Under the pieces are notes generated by a model, which was given only the letters and a program-made list of their open reading frames with translations, searched no databases and was not told the origin of the DNA. A DNA stretch of 64,000 nucleotides from Streptomyces flavofungini. GTDB taxonomy: Bacteria > Actinomycetota > Actinomycetes > Streptomycetales > Streptomycetaceae. Of the stretch, positions 45,725-53,620 are shown piece by piece (positions within the stretch are counted from its first letter, which is position 1; every line of letters starts with the position of its first letter). The stretch covers positions 2,830,001 to 2,894,000 of the forward strand of contig NZ_CP128846.1 in NCBI RefSeq assembly GCF_030388665.1, written 5' to 3'. The translations under genes and the position numbers were made by a program.

Positions 45725-46198
45725 TCAGGCCGCGCCCCCGGCGGCGTGGAACGCCCGGGCCGCGAGGCCGATCCACTCGGGCCGCTCCCAGGTGCTCCAG
45801 CGGGCGCGGGCGGCCCGGTCGACGGCGGCGGCCGTCTCGTCGGCGGTGGCGCCGTCGGCCCGCATCCGGTATGTCTCGGCGCGGACGCACACCAGGTAGT
45901 CGCGGACGTCACGGATCAGGGCCGCGTCGGTCACCTCGCCGTGGCCGGGGACGACGATGTCCGGGCCGAGGGCGAGGAGTTCGCCGAGGACCATGCTCCA
46001 GCGGTCGCCGTCGACGTCGGTGTCGTACGGCGGGAAGTACGGGACGATCGGGAAGATCCGGGTCTCCAGGAGATCACCGCCGAACAGCACCCGGCCGTCG
46101 ACGAGGACGGTCTGGTCGGACGCCGTGTGCGCGGGGCCGACCGGCCGCAGCTCGGCGACGCGCCCGCCGAGGTCGAGCTCGGCCGACCTCACCGGACT
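45725..46198 (-). pseudogene. Truncated metallo-beta-lactamase-fold hydrolase (C-terminal part only)
   Basis: The frame encodes the C-terminal ~155 residues of an MBL-fold protein: VGPAHTASDQTVLVDGRVLFGGDLLE (metal-ligand His and Asp in the split VGPAHTASD and FGGDLLE) and PDIVVPGHGEVT with its histidine. The first metal-binding motif (HxHxDH), which should lie ~120 residues earlier, is missing; upstream of ~46198 the sequence turns into non-coding, repeat-rich DNA. A start such as GTG may exist, but the metal site would be incomplete. It lies 148 nt upstream of the monooxygenase gene on the same strand. Confidence 0.7.
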
Positions 46199-46358
46199 CC
46201 ACCACACGGCAACACCAACACCCCCCCCTGGCCCACCCCCCACTCGGCCCACACGAAGCGCACAGCCGACGACCCCCACCTGTAGCCCGAACGGAACCCC
46301 CCGAACCGATCACCGAACGGGAACCCCCACCGGACCGATCCCCGCGAACCGGACCGGA

Positions 46359-46463
46359 GGGGCCGTGCCGGTATGTCCGCGCGCAGCTCGGCCGACCACG
46401 ACGGACGTACACCCAACACCGGCCAGGCCACACACGCGAGCACGGACATACCGGCACGGCCCC
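46359..46463. repeat. 21-bp perfect inverted repeat with a 63-nt loop
   Basis: The left arm at 46359-46379 contains GGCCGTGCCGGTATGTCCG and the right arm at 46443-46463 is its exact reverse complement. Flanking direct repeats AACCGGACCG occur at 46347 and 46471. The loop begins with GCAGCTCGGCCGACC, which resembles the end of the metallo-beta-lactamase fragment near 46180-46195. Confidence 0.8.
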
Positions 46464-46496
46464 GCCCCACAACCGGACCGAAGGCGGAGGACAGCA

Positions 46497-46567
46497 ACCC
46501 CCGCACTCCCGCACTCCCGCACCCCCGCACCCCCGCACCCCCGCACCCCCGCACCCCCGCACCCCCG
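46497..46567. repeat. 8-bp tandem array CCCCCGCA
   Basis: About eight units of CCCCCGCA or CTCCCGCA. The minus strand carries regularly spaced runs of five G, so it can form a G-quadruplex. Confidence 0.75.
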
Positions 46568-46635
46568 CGAGAAACCGCATACCGGACACAAAAATTCGGG
46601 CACCGAACGTAATCCAGCCAAAGTGAGTTCACCGA

Positions 46636-46670
46636 CCTGACATGTCCCTGCCCTGAATGGCACCCTTCCC
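46636..46670 (+). promoter_or_regulatory. Conserved 35-nt element, copy A (M4 protease upstream region)
   Basis: Begins CCTGACATGTCCCTGCCC and ends AATGGCACCCTTCCC. It matches copy B at 48844-48878 at 30 of 35 positions without gaps. It ends 201 nt before the first M4 protease start. Confidence 0.6.
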
Positions 46671-46871
46671 TCACCAGGCGCACGCGCGCTCACGCGTGGG
46701 CGGCTCCCGCGCACAACGCCGTGCGTGACGCACGGCACCACGGCGCACAGCACCACCCGCGTCACCGCACCACCAAGCTCACGTACCACGTACTGCCTGC
46801 TCCGCCCCGGACGGTCACCGCCGTCCGGTCGCCCCCTGGCCGCTGGACCAGCGGCCGCGCAGAAGGAGTCC

Positions 46872-48557
46872 GTGTTGAGCAACTCCCCCACACCCCGCAG
46901 ACGTTCCGCCCGCCGGCAGGCCACCGCCGTCGGCACCTTCACGGCCGTAGCCGCCCTCCTCGGCATGGCCGTCCAGGCGGGCACCGCGTCAGCCGACAAC
47001 CCGGCCTCGGGCACCAAGGTCGACACCGGCGCCCTGCCCATGAAGCTCTCCCCGTCCCAGCGCGCCGAGCTGATACGCGAGGCGGACACGAGCACGGCCG
47101 CCACCGCCGACACGCTCGGCCTCAGCGCCAAGGAGAAGCTCGTCGTCCGCGACGTCGTCAAGGACCGCGACGGCACGACGCACACCCGCTACGAGCGCAC
47201 CTACGCCGGACTTCCGGTCCTCGGCGGCGACATGGTGGTCGCCACCGACAAGAGCGGCAAGGTGACGGACGTCAACCGCGCCTCCAAGGCCAAGCTCGCC
47301 GGGACGGACACCGGGGCCGAGGTGAAGCCGGCGGCCGCCGAGAAGCAGGCGCTCGGCGCGGCCAAGTCGGAGAAGTCCACGAAGACCAAGGCGTCCCAGG
47401 AGCCGCGCAAGGTCGTGTGGTTGGTCGACACCAAGGGCGGCGCCCCCGTCATCGCGTACGAGACGGTGATCGGCGGGCTGCAGAAGGACGGCACGCCGAA
47501 CGAGCTGCACGTCATCACGGACGCGACGACCGGCAAGAAGCTGCGGCAGTGGCAGGCCGTGCACAGCGGCACCGGCAACACGATGTACAGCGGCCAGGTC
47601 ACGCTCGGCACGGCCCAGTCGGGCTCGCGGTACACCCTGTCGGACACCCAGCGCGGCAACCACCGCACGTACAACCTGAACCGCGGCACGTCCGGCACGG
47701 GCACGCTGTTCAGCGGCCCGGACGACGTGTGGGGCAACGGGCAGCCGTCCAACGCGGAGACCGCGGGCGCGGACGCGCACTACGGCGCGGCCCTCACCTG
47801 GGACTACTACAAGGGCGTGCACGGCCGCAACGGCATCCGCGGCGACGGGGTCGGCGCGAGCTCGCGCGTGCACTACGGCAACAACTACTCCAACGCGTTC
47901 TGGCAGAACGGCTGCTTCTGCATGACGTACGGCGACGGAGCGGGCAACGCCAAGCCGCTCACGTCGATCGACGTGGCCGCGCACGAGATGACCCACGGCG
48001 TCACGTCGGCCACGGGCAACATGCAGTACAGCCGCGAGCCGGGCGGCCTGAACGAGGCGACCAGCGACATCTTCGCCGCCGCCGTCGAGTTCAACGCCAA
48101 GAACCCGAACGACGTGGGCGACTACCTGGTGGGCGAGAAGATCGACATCCGGGGCAACGGCACGCCGCTGCGCTACATGGACAAGCCGTCCAAGGACGGC
48201 CGTTCGCTCGACTACTGGAGCAGCAGCGCGGGCAACGTGGACGTGCACTACTCCTCGGGCATCGCCAACCACTTCTTCTACCTGCTCAGCGAGGGCAGCG
48301 GGAAGAAGGTCGTGAACGGCGTCTCCTACGACTCGCCGACGTACGACAACAAGCCCGTGACCGGAATCGGTATCGACAAGGCCGCCAAGATCTGGTTCAG
48401 GGCACTCACCACGAAGTTCAACACGACCACCAACTACGCGGCGGCACGCACCGGCACGCTCGCGGCGGCGAGCGAGCTGTTCGGCGGCACGGGCAGCGCG
48501 GAGTACAAGGCGGTGGCGAACGCCTGGGCCGCGGTGAACGTCGGCGCCCGGCCGTAG
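46872..48557 (+). CDS. Secreted M4-family neutral metalloprotease (thermolysin-like), paralog 1
   Basis: 561 aa preproenzyme. An export signal (RRRSARRQATAVGTFTAVAA) ends ASADN near residue 40; FTP and PepSY-type propeptide domains fill ~50-215; the M4 catalytic domain has zinc ligands H371 and H375 with E372 (AAHEMTHGVT) and the third ligand in GLNEATSDIF. The C-terminal helical domain contains the VDVHYSSGIANHFFYLL segment with the family's active-site histidine. GTG 46872 follows GAAGGAG by 3 nt; the next codon, TTG 46875, is at better spacing and may be the true start. It is secreted and digests extracellular protein. Confidence 0.93.
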   Translation: MLSNSPTPRRRSARRQATAVGTFTAVAALLGMAVQAGTASADNPASGTKVDTGALPMKLSPSQRAELIREADTSTAATADTLGLSAKEKLVVRDVVKDRDGTTHTRYERTYAGLPVLGGDMVVATDKSGKVTDVNRASKAKLAGTDTGAEVKPAAAEKQALGAAKSEKSTKTKASQEPRKVVWLVDTKGGAPVIAYETVIGGLQKDGTPNELHVITDATTGKKLRQWQAVHSGTGNTMYSGQVTLGTAQSGSRYTLSDTQRGNHRTYNLNRGTSGTGTLFSGPDDVWGNGQPSNAETAGADAHYGAALTWDYYKGVHGRNGIRGDGVGASSRVHYGNNYSNAFWQNGCFCMTYGDGAGNAKPLTSIDVAAHEMTHGVTSATGNMQYSREPGGLNEATSDIFAAAVEFNAKNPNDVGDYLVGEKIDIRGNGTPLRYMDKPSKDGRSLDYWSSSAGNVDVHYSSGIANHFFYLLSEGSGKKVVNGVSYDSPTYDNKPVTGIGIDKAAKIWFRALTTKFNTTTNYAAARTGTLAAASELFGGTGSAEYKAVANAWAAVNVGARP

Positions 48558-48610
48558 CCGACACCGCAGCCGTGACGCCGTGGCAACGAGGCGGCAGCCA
48601 CACCGCGCCC

Positions 48611-48694
48611 CCTCACGAGGCCACGGCCACAGCACGACCCGACACCTCACGAGGCCACGGCCACAACACGACCCGACACCTCACGAGGCGGTAG
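48611..48694. repeat. 34-bp tandem repeat, ~2.5 copies
   Basis: CCTCACGAGGC cores recur at 48611, 48645 and 48679, exactly 34 bases apart, just after the first M4 gene. Confidence 0.75.
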
Positions 48695-48721
48695 CCACAC
48701 CACAGCGGTCGTGAGACTGAG

Positions 48722-48761
48722 CCGCCCCGGGCAACGCTTTCCCGCCAACTGCCCGGGGCGG
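48722..48761 (+). terminator. Terminator hairpin after M4 protease 1
   Basis: A perfect 12-bp stem CCGCCCCGGGCA (48722-48733) with TGCCCGGGGCGG (48750-48761) and 16-nt loop. Confidence 0.7.
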
Positions 48762-48843
48762 ACCCCTCCCTTCACCCGCTGTTCGCATTGCGGACCTTGA
48801 CCTTCGGCCAACGAACTTCTTTTGGCCAACATTCAATCAAGGC

Positions 48844-48878
48844 CCTGACATGCACCTGCCCCAAATGGCACGCTTCCC
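48844..48878 (+). promoter_or_regulatory. Conserved 35-nt element, copy B
   Basis: Begins CCTGACATGCACCTGCCC and ends AATGGCACGCTTCCC, ending 90 nt before the second M4 protease start. Same orientation and ungapped match to copy A. Confidence 0.6.
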
Positions 48879-48968
48879 CCGCACGGCACACCAGTTACAT
48901 CCCGCACAGCACTTTTCGGCCCGGGTGGTCCCCCATGCCACCCGGGCTCCCCCACACAAGGAGCTTGC

Positions 48969-50612
48969 GTGACCCCCCACATATCGAGGAAGCGTTCCAC
49001 CCTGGTCATCGCCACAGCAGTCGCAGCCGGAGCGCTGCTCACCGCCGGACTGACCACCGGCGCCTCCGCACAGCCGGACGTCGGCGCCACCGAGGCCGAC
49101 GCCCCCGCCGCCTCCCCCATGCAGCTCTCCGCCTCCGTCCGCACGGGCCTCATCAAGGACGCGGAGACGAAGACCGCGGCCACCGCCGAGAAGATCGGCC
49201 TCGGCGCCAAGGAGAAGCTGGTCGTCCGCGACGTCGTCAAGGACCGCGACGGCACGACGCACACCCGCTACGAGCGCACCTACGCCGGGCTCCCCGTCCT
49301 CGGCGGCGACCTGGTCGTGCACACGGCCAGGAGCGGCGCGGTCACGGGCGTCAGCAAGGCCACCAAGGCCACTGTGAAGGTCAAGTCGACCAGCGCGAAG
49401 CTCGCGCCGAAGGCGGTCGCGAAGGCCGCGGAGTCGACGGCGGCGAAGACCGGCGAGACGAAGAAGGCGGACGCGGAAGCGCCGCGCAAGGTCGTCTGGG
49501 CGGCCGAGGGCAAGCCGGCCCTGGCCTTCGAGACGGTCGTCACGGGCACGCAGAAGGACGGCACTCCGAGCGAGCTGCACGTCATCACGGACGCGGCCAC
49601 CGGCAAGAAGCTGTTCCAGTACCAGGCCGTCGAGAACGGCAAGGGCCACAGCCAGTACAGCGGTGACGTCGAGGTCGGCTCCACCAAGTCGGGCAGCGGC
49701 TTCACGCTGACCGACGGCGGGCGCGGCGGCCACAAGACGCTCGACCTGAACCACGGCTCCAGCGGCGGCAAGCTGTACACCGACGCGGACGACACCTGGG
49801 GCACCGGCAAGCCGGCCGACACCCAGACCGCGGCCGTCGACGCCGCCTACGGCGCCGGTCTCACCTGGGACTACTACAAGGACGTGCACGGCCGCAGCGG
49901 CATCAAGGGCGACGGCAAGGGCGCCACGTCCCGCGTGCACTACGGCAACAACTACGTCAACGCCTTCTGGCAGGACTCCTGCTTCTGCATGACGTACGGC
50001 GACGGCGAGGGCAACGCCAAGCCGCTCACGTCCATCGACGTGGCCGCGCACGAGATGACCCACGGCGTCACCTCGGCGACCGGCAACATGCAGTACAGCG
50101 GCGAGTCCGGCGGCCTGAACGAGGCGACCAGCGACATCTTCGCCGCCGCCGTCGAGTTCAAGGCGAACAACGCCCAGGACCAGGGCGACTACCTGGTCGG
50201 CGAGAAGATCGACATCAACGGCGACGGCACTCCGCTGCGCTACATGGACAAGCCCTCCAAGGACGGCAACTCCCTGGACTACTGGGACTCCAACGCCGGC
50301 AACGTCGACGTGCACTACTCGTCCGGCATCGCCAACCACTTCTTCTACCTGCTGAGCGAGGGCAGCGGCGCGAAGGAGATCAACGGGGTCAAGTACGACA
50401 GCCCGACCAAGGACGGCTCCAAGGTCGAGGGCATCGGGCGTGAGAAGGCCGAGAAGATCTGGTTCAAGGCGCTCACCACGTACTTCACCACGACGACGGA
50501 TTACGCGCAGGCGCGCGAGGACACGGTCAAGGCCGCGGGTGACCTGTACGGGGCCGGGTCCGCCGAGGTGAAGGCCGTGGAGGCGGCCTGGACCGGCGTG
50601 AACGTCAAGTGA
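48969..50612 (+). CDS. Secreted M4-family neutral metalloprotease, paralog 2
   Basis: 547 aa, built like paralog 1: signal peptide ending TTGASAQ near residue 35, FTP/PepSY propeptide, catalytic domain with H361, E362 and H365 (AAHEMTHGVT), GLNEATSDIF, and the C-terminal VDVHYSSGIANHF motif. Long identical stretches show a tandem duplication. It differs from paralog 1 mainly by a Lys/Ala-rich insert in the propeptide (around residues 140-165). GTG 48969 has AAGGAG 6 nt upstream. Confidence 0.94.
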   Translation: MTPHISRKRSTLVIATAVAAGALLTAGLTTGASAQPDVGATEADAPAASPMQLSASVRTGLIKDAETKTAATAEKIGLGAKEKLVVRDVVKDRDGTTHTRYERTYAGLPVLGGDLVVHTARSGAVTGVSKATKATVKVKSTSAKLAPKAVAKAAESTAAKTGETKKADAEAPRKVVWAAEGKPALAFETVVTGTQKDGTPSELHVITDAATGKKLFQYQAVENGKGHSQYSGDVEVGSTKSGSGFTLTDGGRGGHKTLDLNHGSSGGKLYTDADDTWGTGKPADTQTAAVDAAYGAGLTWDYYKDVHGRSGIKGDGKGATSRVHYGNNYVNAFWQDSCFCMTYGDGEGNAKPLTSIDVAAHEMTHGVTSATGNMQYSGESGGLNEATSDIFAAAVEFKANNAQDQGDYLVGEKIDINGDGTPLRYMDKPSKDGNSLDYWDSNAGNVDVHYSSGIANHFFYLLSEGSGAKEINGVKYDSPTKDGSKVEGIGREKAEKIWFKALTTYFTTTTDYAQAREDTVKAAGDLYGAGSAEVKAVEAAWTGVNVK

Positions 50613-50636
50613 GCCGGCCCCTGGGCCTGTAGAGCC

Positions 50637-50675
50637 GGGCGGCACCCGGGGGAGATGTCCCCCCGGGTGCCGCCC
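50637..50675. terminator. Strong hairpin between M4 protease 2 and glgP
   Basis: A 16-bp stem (50637-50652 with 50660-50675) and short loop lie 25 nt after the protease stop and ~120 nt after the convergent glgP stop. Probably bidirectional. Confidence 0.75.
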
Positions 50676-50792
50676 GCACCACGTCGTTCTTCCCTGCGGG
50701 TCCGCTGTGGCTTGGCGCGCCCACGCGGCGGGGCCGCGAATCGACCAGCCCCGCGCCCTTTGCAGGGGCGCCTCGTCGGCCCGCACCCGCAG

Positions 50793-53423
50793 TCACCGCA
50801 TCAGGACGCCCGCTCCCTCCCCCGTCCCCTCCATCGGCACCGCCACCAAGCCCATTTCCGCGCCGTCCGCCAGCAGCCGATGAGTCGGCAGGACTCGGAC
50901 CGTGTAGCCGAACGGGCCCGTGCGGTCCAAGGACAGAGGGCCCTCGTAGAGGAGGCGGCCCTCGGGGTCGGGGCCGCTCGCGGGCTTCAGGGGGACCGGG
51001 GTCGCGTCGGTGATGTGGTCCTCGGGGTCGACGCGGCCCGCGATGGCCTGGACCTCGACGTCGTCGGGGGTGAGGTCGCCGAGGTGGACGCGGGCGCGCA
51101 GGGAGAGCGTGGCGCCCAGTTCGGCGGTGGCGCCGACGGCGGAGACCTCCACGTGATCGAAGGCCACGCCGGGCCAGGCGGCGCGGACGCGGGACTTCCA
51201 GGCGGCGAGCGAAGCGGCGGCGTCCGGCGTGAGCACGCGGTGGGCGCGGGCGGCGGGGGCGTACAGACGCTCCACGTACTCGCGCACCATGCGGCCCGCG
51301 AGCACCTTCGGGCCGAGCCGGGTGAGGGTCCTGCGGACCATCTCGATCCAGCGGTCGGGCAGGCCGCCGGGGCCGTGCTCGTAGAAGCGGGGGGCGATGC
51401 GGCGCTCCAGGAGGTCGTAGAGCGCGGCGGCCTCCAGGTCGTCGCGGCGGTGGTCGTCGGTGGCGGTGCCGTCGGCGGTGGGGATGGCCCAGCCGAAGTC
51501 GGGCTCGAACCACTCGTCCCACCAGCCGTCGAGGACGGACAGGTTGAGGCAGCCGTTGAGTGCGGCCTTCATGCCGGAGGTGCCGCAGGCCTCCAGGGGG
51601 CGCAGCGGGTTGTTGAGCCAGACGTCGCAGCCCGCGTACAGCTTCTGCGCCATCGCCATGCCGTAGTCGGGCAGGAACACGATGCGGTGGCGCACGCGCG
51701 GGTCGTCGGTGAAGCGCACCAGGTCCTGGATGAGCCGCTTGCCGCCGTCGTCGGCGGGGTGCGCCTTGCCCGCGACGACGATCTGCACGGGCCGTTCGGG
51801 GTGGCACAGGAGCTCCATCAGGCGGTCGCGGTCGCGCAGCATCAGGGTCAGGCGTTTGTACGAGGGGACGCGGCGGGCGAAGCCGATGGTGAGGACGTCG
51901 GGGTCGAGGACCTCGTCGATCCAGCCGAGCTCGGCGGTGGCGGCGCCGCGCTGGCGCCAGGAGAGGTGCAGGCGCCGCCGGACCTCGTCGACGAGCTGGG
52001 CGCGCAGTTCGCGGCGCAGCAGCCAGATGTCGCCGTCCTGGATGTCGGCGACGGCGTCCCAGCGTTCGGAGCCGCCGACGGACAGGGCCTGGTCGGTGCG
52101 GTCCCTGCCGATCTGGCGGGCGCCGAGCCGGATCACCTCGGGGGCCGCCCAGGTCGGGGCGTGCACGCCGTTGGTGACGGAGGTGATGGGCACCTCCTCG
52201 GCGTCGAAGCCGGGCCACAGGCCCTGGAACATCTCCCGGCTGACCTTGCCGTGCAGGGTGGAGACGCCGTTGGCGTGGCGGCCGAGGCGCAGGCCCATGA
52301 CGGCCATGTTGAAGAGGTTGGGCTCGCCGCCGGGGTAGGTCTCCATGCCGAGGCGCAGAATGAACTCGACGTCGATGCGGGGCAGTTCGGCGTCGGGGCC
52401 GAAGTGGTGGGCGACCAGTTCGCGGTCGAAGCGGTCGATGCCCGCGGGCACGGGGGTGTGGGTGGTGAAGACGGTGCCGCCGCGCACGGCCTCCAGGGCC
52501 GCGTCGAAGCCGAGTCCGTCGGCGACGTGTTCGTGGACGCGCTCCAGGCCGAGGAATCCGGCGTGGCCCTCGTTGGTGTGGAAGACCTCGGGTCCGGTGT
52601 GCCCGGTGATCCCGCAGTAGGCGCGGACGGCCCGGACGCCGCCGATGCCGAGCAGCATCTCCTGGAGGAGGCGGTGCTCGCTGCCGCCGCCGTAGAGCCG
52701 GTCGGTCACCTCGCGGGCGGCGGGGTCGTTCTCCTCGACGTCGGAGTCGAGCAGGAGCAGCGGTACGCGGCCGACCCGGGCCTGCCAGACGTGCGCCCGC
52801 AGGTCGCGGCCGCCGGGCAGGGCGAGCCGTATCACCGCGGGGGTGCCGTCGGGGTCGCGGAGCAGGGTGAGGGGCAGCTCGTTGGGGTCGAGCACGGGGT
52901 AGTGCTCCTGCTGCCAGCCGTCACGGGTGAGGGACTGCCGGAAGTAGCCGTGGCGGTAGAGCAGTCCGACGCCGATCAGCGGGACGCCGAGGTCGCTCGC
53001 GGCCTTCAGGTGGTCGCCGGCGAGGATGCCGAGGCCGCCGGAGTACTGCGGCAGGGCGGCGGTGACGCCGAACTCGGGTGAGAAGTAGGCGATGGCGCCG
53101 GGCAGTTCGCCGCCGGTCTCGCGCTGTCGCTGCTGGTACCAGCGCTCCCCGGTGATGTAGTCGCGCAGGTCGTCGGCGGCCTCGCCGAGGCGCCGCAGGA
53201 AGCTGTCGTCGGTGGCGAGCGCGGTGAGGCGCGCGGACGGCACCGAGCCGAGCAGCCGCACGGGGTCGCCGCCCGCGGCCTCCCACAGGGCCGGGTCGAC
53301 GTCGCGGAACAGGTCGCGGGTCGCTGGGTGCCAGGACCAGCGCAGATTGCGGGCGAGCTCGGCGAGCGGGCCGAGCGGGGCGGGCAGGACGGGACGTACG
53401 GTGAATCGACGGATGGCTTTCAC
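50793..53423 (-). CDS. glgP: Alpha-glucan (glycogen/maltodextrin) phosphorylase
   Basis: 876 aa. It releases glucose 1-phosphate from alpha-1,4-glucan. This is the actinobacterial type with an N-terminal extension (WSWHPATRDLFRDV). The PLP-site region ACGTSGMKAALNG, the active-site NEGHAGFL segment and VVAGKAHPADDGGK are clear. The start is GTG 53423 with AGAGGTG upstream. It diverges from the first PQQ kinase gene and lies 8.6 kb from glgE, so it belongs to the alpha-glucan/GlgE metabolic neighbourhood. Confidence 0.95.
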   Translation of the reverse strand: MKAIRRFTVRPVLPAPLGPLAELARNLRWSWHPATRDLFRDVDPALWEAAGGDPVRLLGSVPSARLTALATDDSFLRRLGEAADDLRDYITGERWYQQRQRETGGELPGAIAYFSPEFGVTAALPQYSGGLGILAGDHLKAASDLGVPLIGVGLLYRHGYFRQSLTRDGWQQEHYPVLDPNELPLTLLRDPDGTPAVIRLALPGGRDLRAHVWQARVGRVPLLLLDSDVEENDPAAREVTDRLYGGGSEHRLLQEMLLGIGGVRAVRAYCGITGHTGPEVFHTNEGHAGFLGLERVHEHVADGLGFDAALEAVRGGTVFTTHTPVPAGIDRFDRELVAHHFGPDAELPRIDVEFILRLGMETYPGGEPNLFNMAVMGLRLGRHANGVSTLHGKVSREMFQGLWPGFDAEEVPITSVTNGVHAPTWAAPEVIRLGARQIGRDRTDQALSVGGSERWDAVADIQDGDIWLLRRELRAQLVDEVRRRLHLSWRQRGAATAELGWIDEVLDPDVLTIGFARRVPSYKRLTLMLRDRDRLMELLCHPERPVQIVVAGKAHPADDGGKRLIQDLVRFTDDPRVRHRIVFLPDYGMAMAQKLYAGCDVWLNNPLRPLEACGTSGMKAALNGCLNLSVLDGWWDEWFEPDFGWAIPTADGTATDDHRRDDLEAAALYDLLERRIAPRFYEHGPGGLPDRWIEMVRRTLTRLGPKVLAGRMVREYVERLYAPAARAHRVLTPDAAASLAAWKSRVRAAWPGVAFDHVEVSAVGATAELGATLSLRARVHLGDLTPDDVEVQAIAGRVDPEDHITDATPVPLKPASGPDPEGRLLYEGPLSLDRTGPFGYTVRVLPTHRLLADGAEMGLVAVPMEGTGEGAGVLMR

Positions 53424-53571
53424 GGGGCACCTCTGTCGGAAAGGCGTACGTGACGTTTTCGGCGTATCGAAGGTAGCGGCGCGGGGGCCCGGCAGCCACG
53501 GCGCACGGGCGCCCGAGGCGCCCCATTTTGTCGTGGACCTGCCGCGCCGAGGGGGTCGGAGTGGGGATAAC

Positions 53572-53586
53572 GTGACCCCCGGTCAC
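53572..53586. promoter_or_regulatory. GTGACC/GGTCAC palindrome between glgP and kinase 1
   Basis: GTGACC, CCC and GGTCAC form a perfect 6-bp palindrome at 53572-53586; a further GGTCAC lies at 53599-53604. The site is 35 nt before the kinase ATG and 149 nt from the glgP start in their 197-bp divergent region. Confidence 0.45.
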
Positions 53587-53620
53587 GAGAGTTCACGCGG
53601 TCACAGGGGGTACGGGGCGG

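Larger units (their letters stand above)
46199..46871. other. 673-bp non-coding stretch upstream of the first M4 protease gene
   Basis: It holds the broken edge of the metallo-beta-lactamase fragment, a 21-bp inverted repeat with long loop, an 8-bp tandem array and the conserved 35-nt element shared with the second M4 gene. No gene was recognised. Confidence 0.6.
48558..48968. other. 411-bp gap between the two M4 protease genes
   Basis: It contains a 34-bp tandem repeat, a terminator hairpin for the first gene, two GGCCAAC direct repeats (about 48806 and 48832) and copy B of the 35-nt element. No gene was recognised. Confidence 0.6.

Noticed and set aside
46497..46567. CRISPR or small-peptide repeat gene
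   Set aside because: The period is 8 bp, not a multiple of three and far too short for CRISPR.
50655..53081. 808-codon plus-strand frame opposite glgP
   Set aside because: Exact antisense of a clear phosphorylase; composition (Val, Gly, Asp, Ala runs) is the usual shadow.
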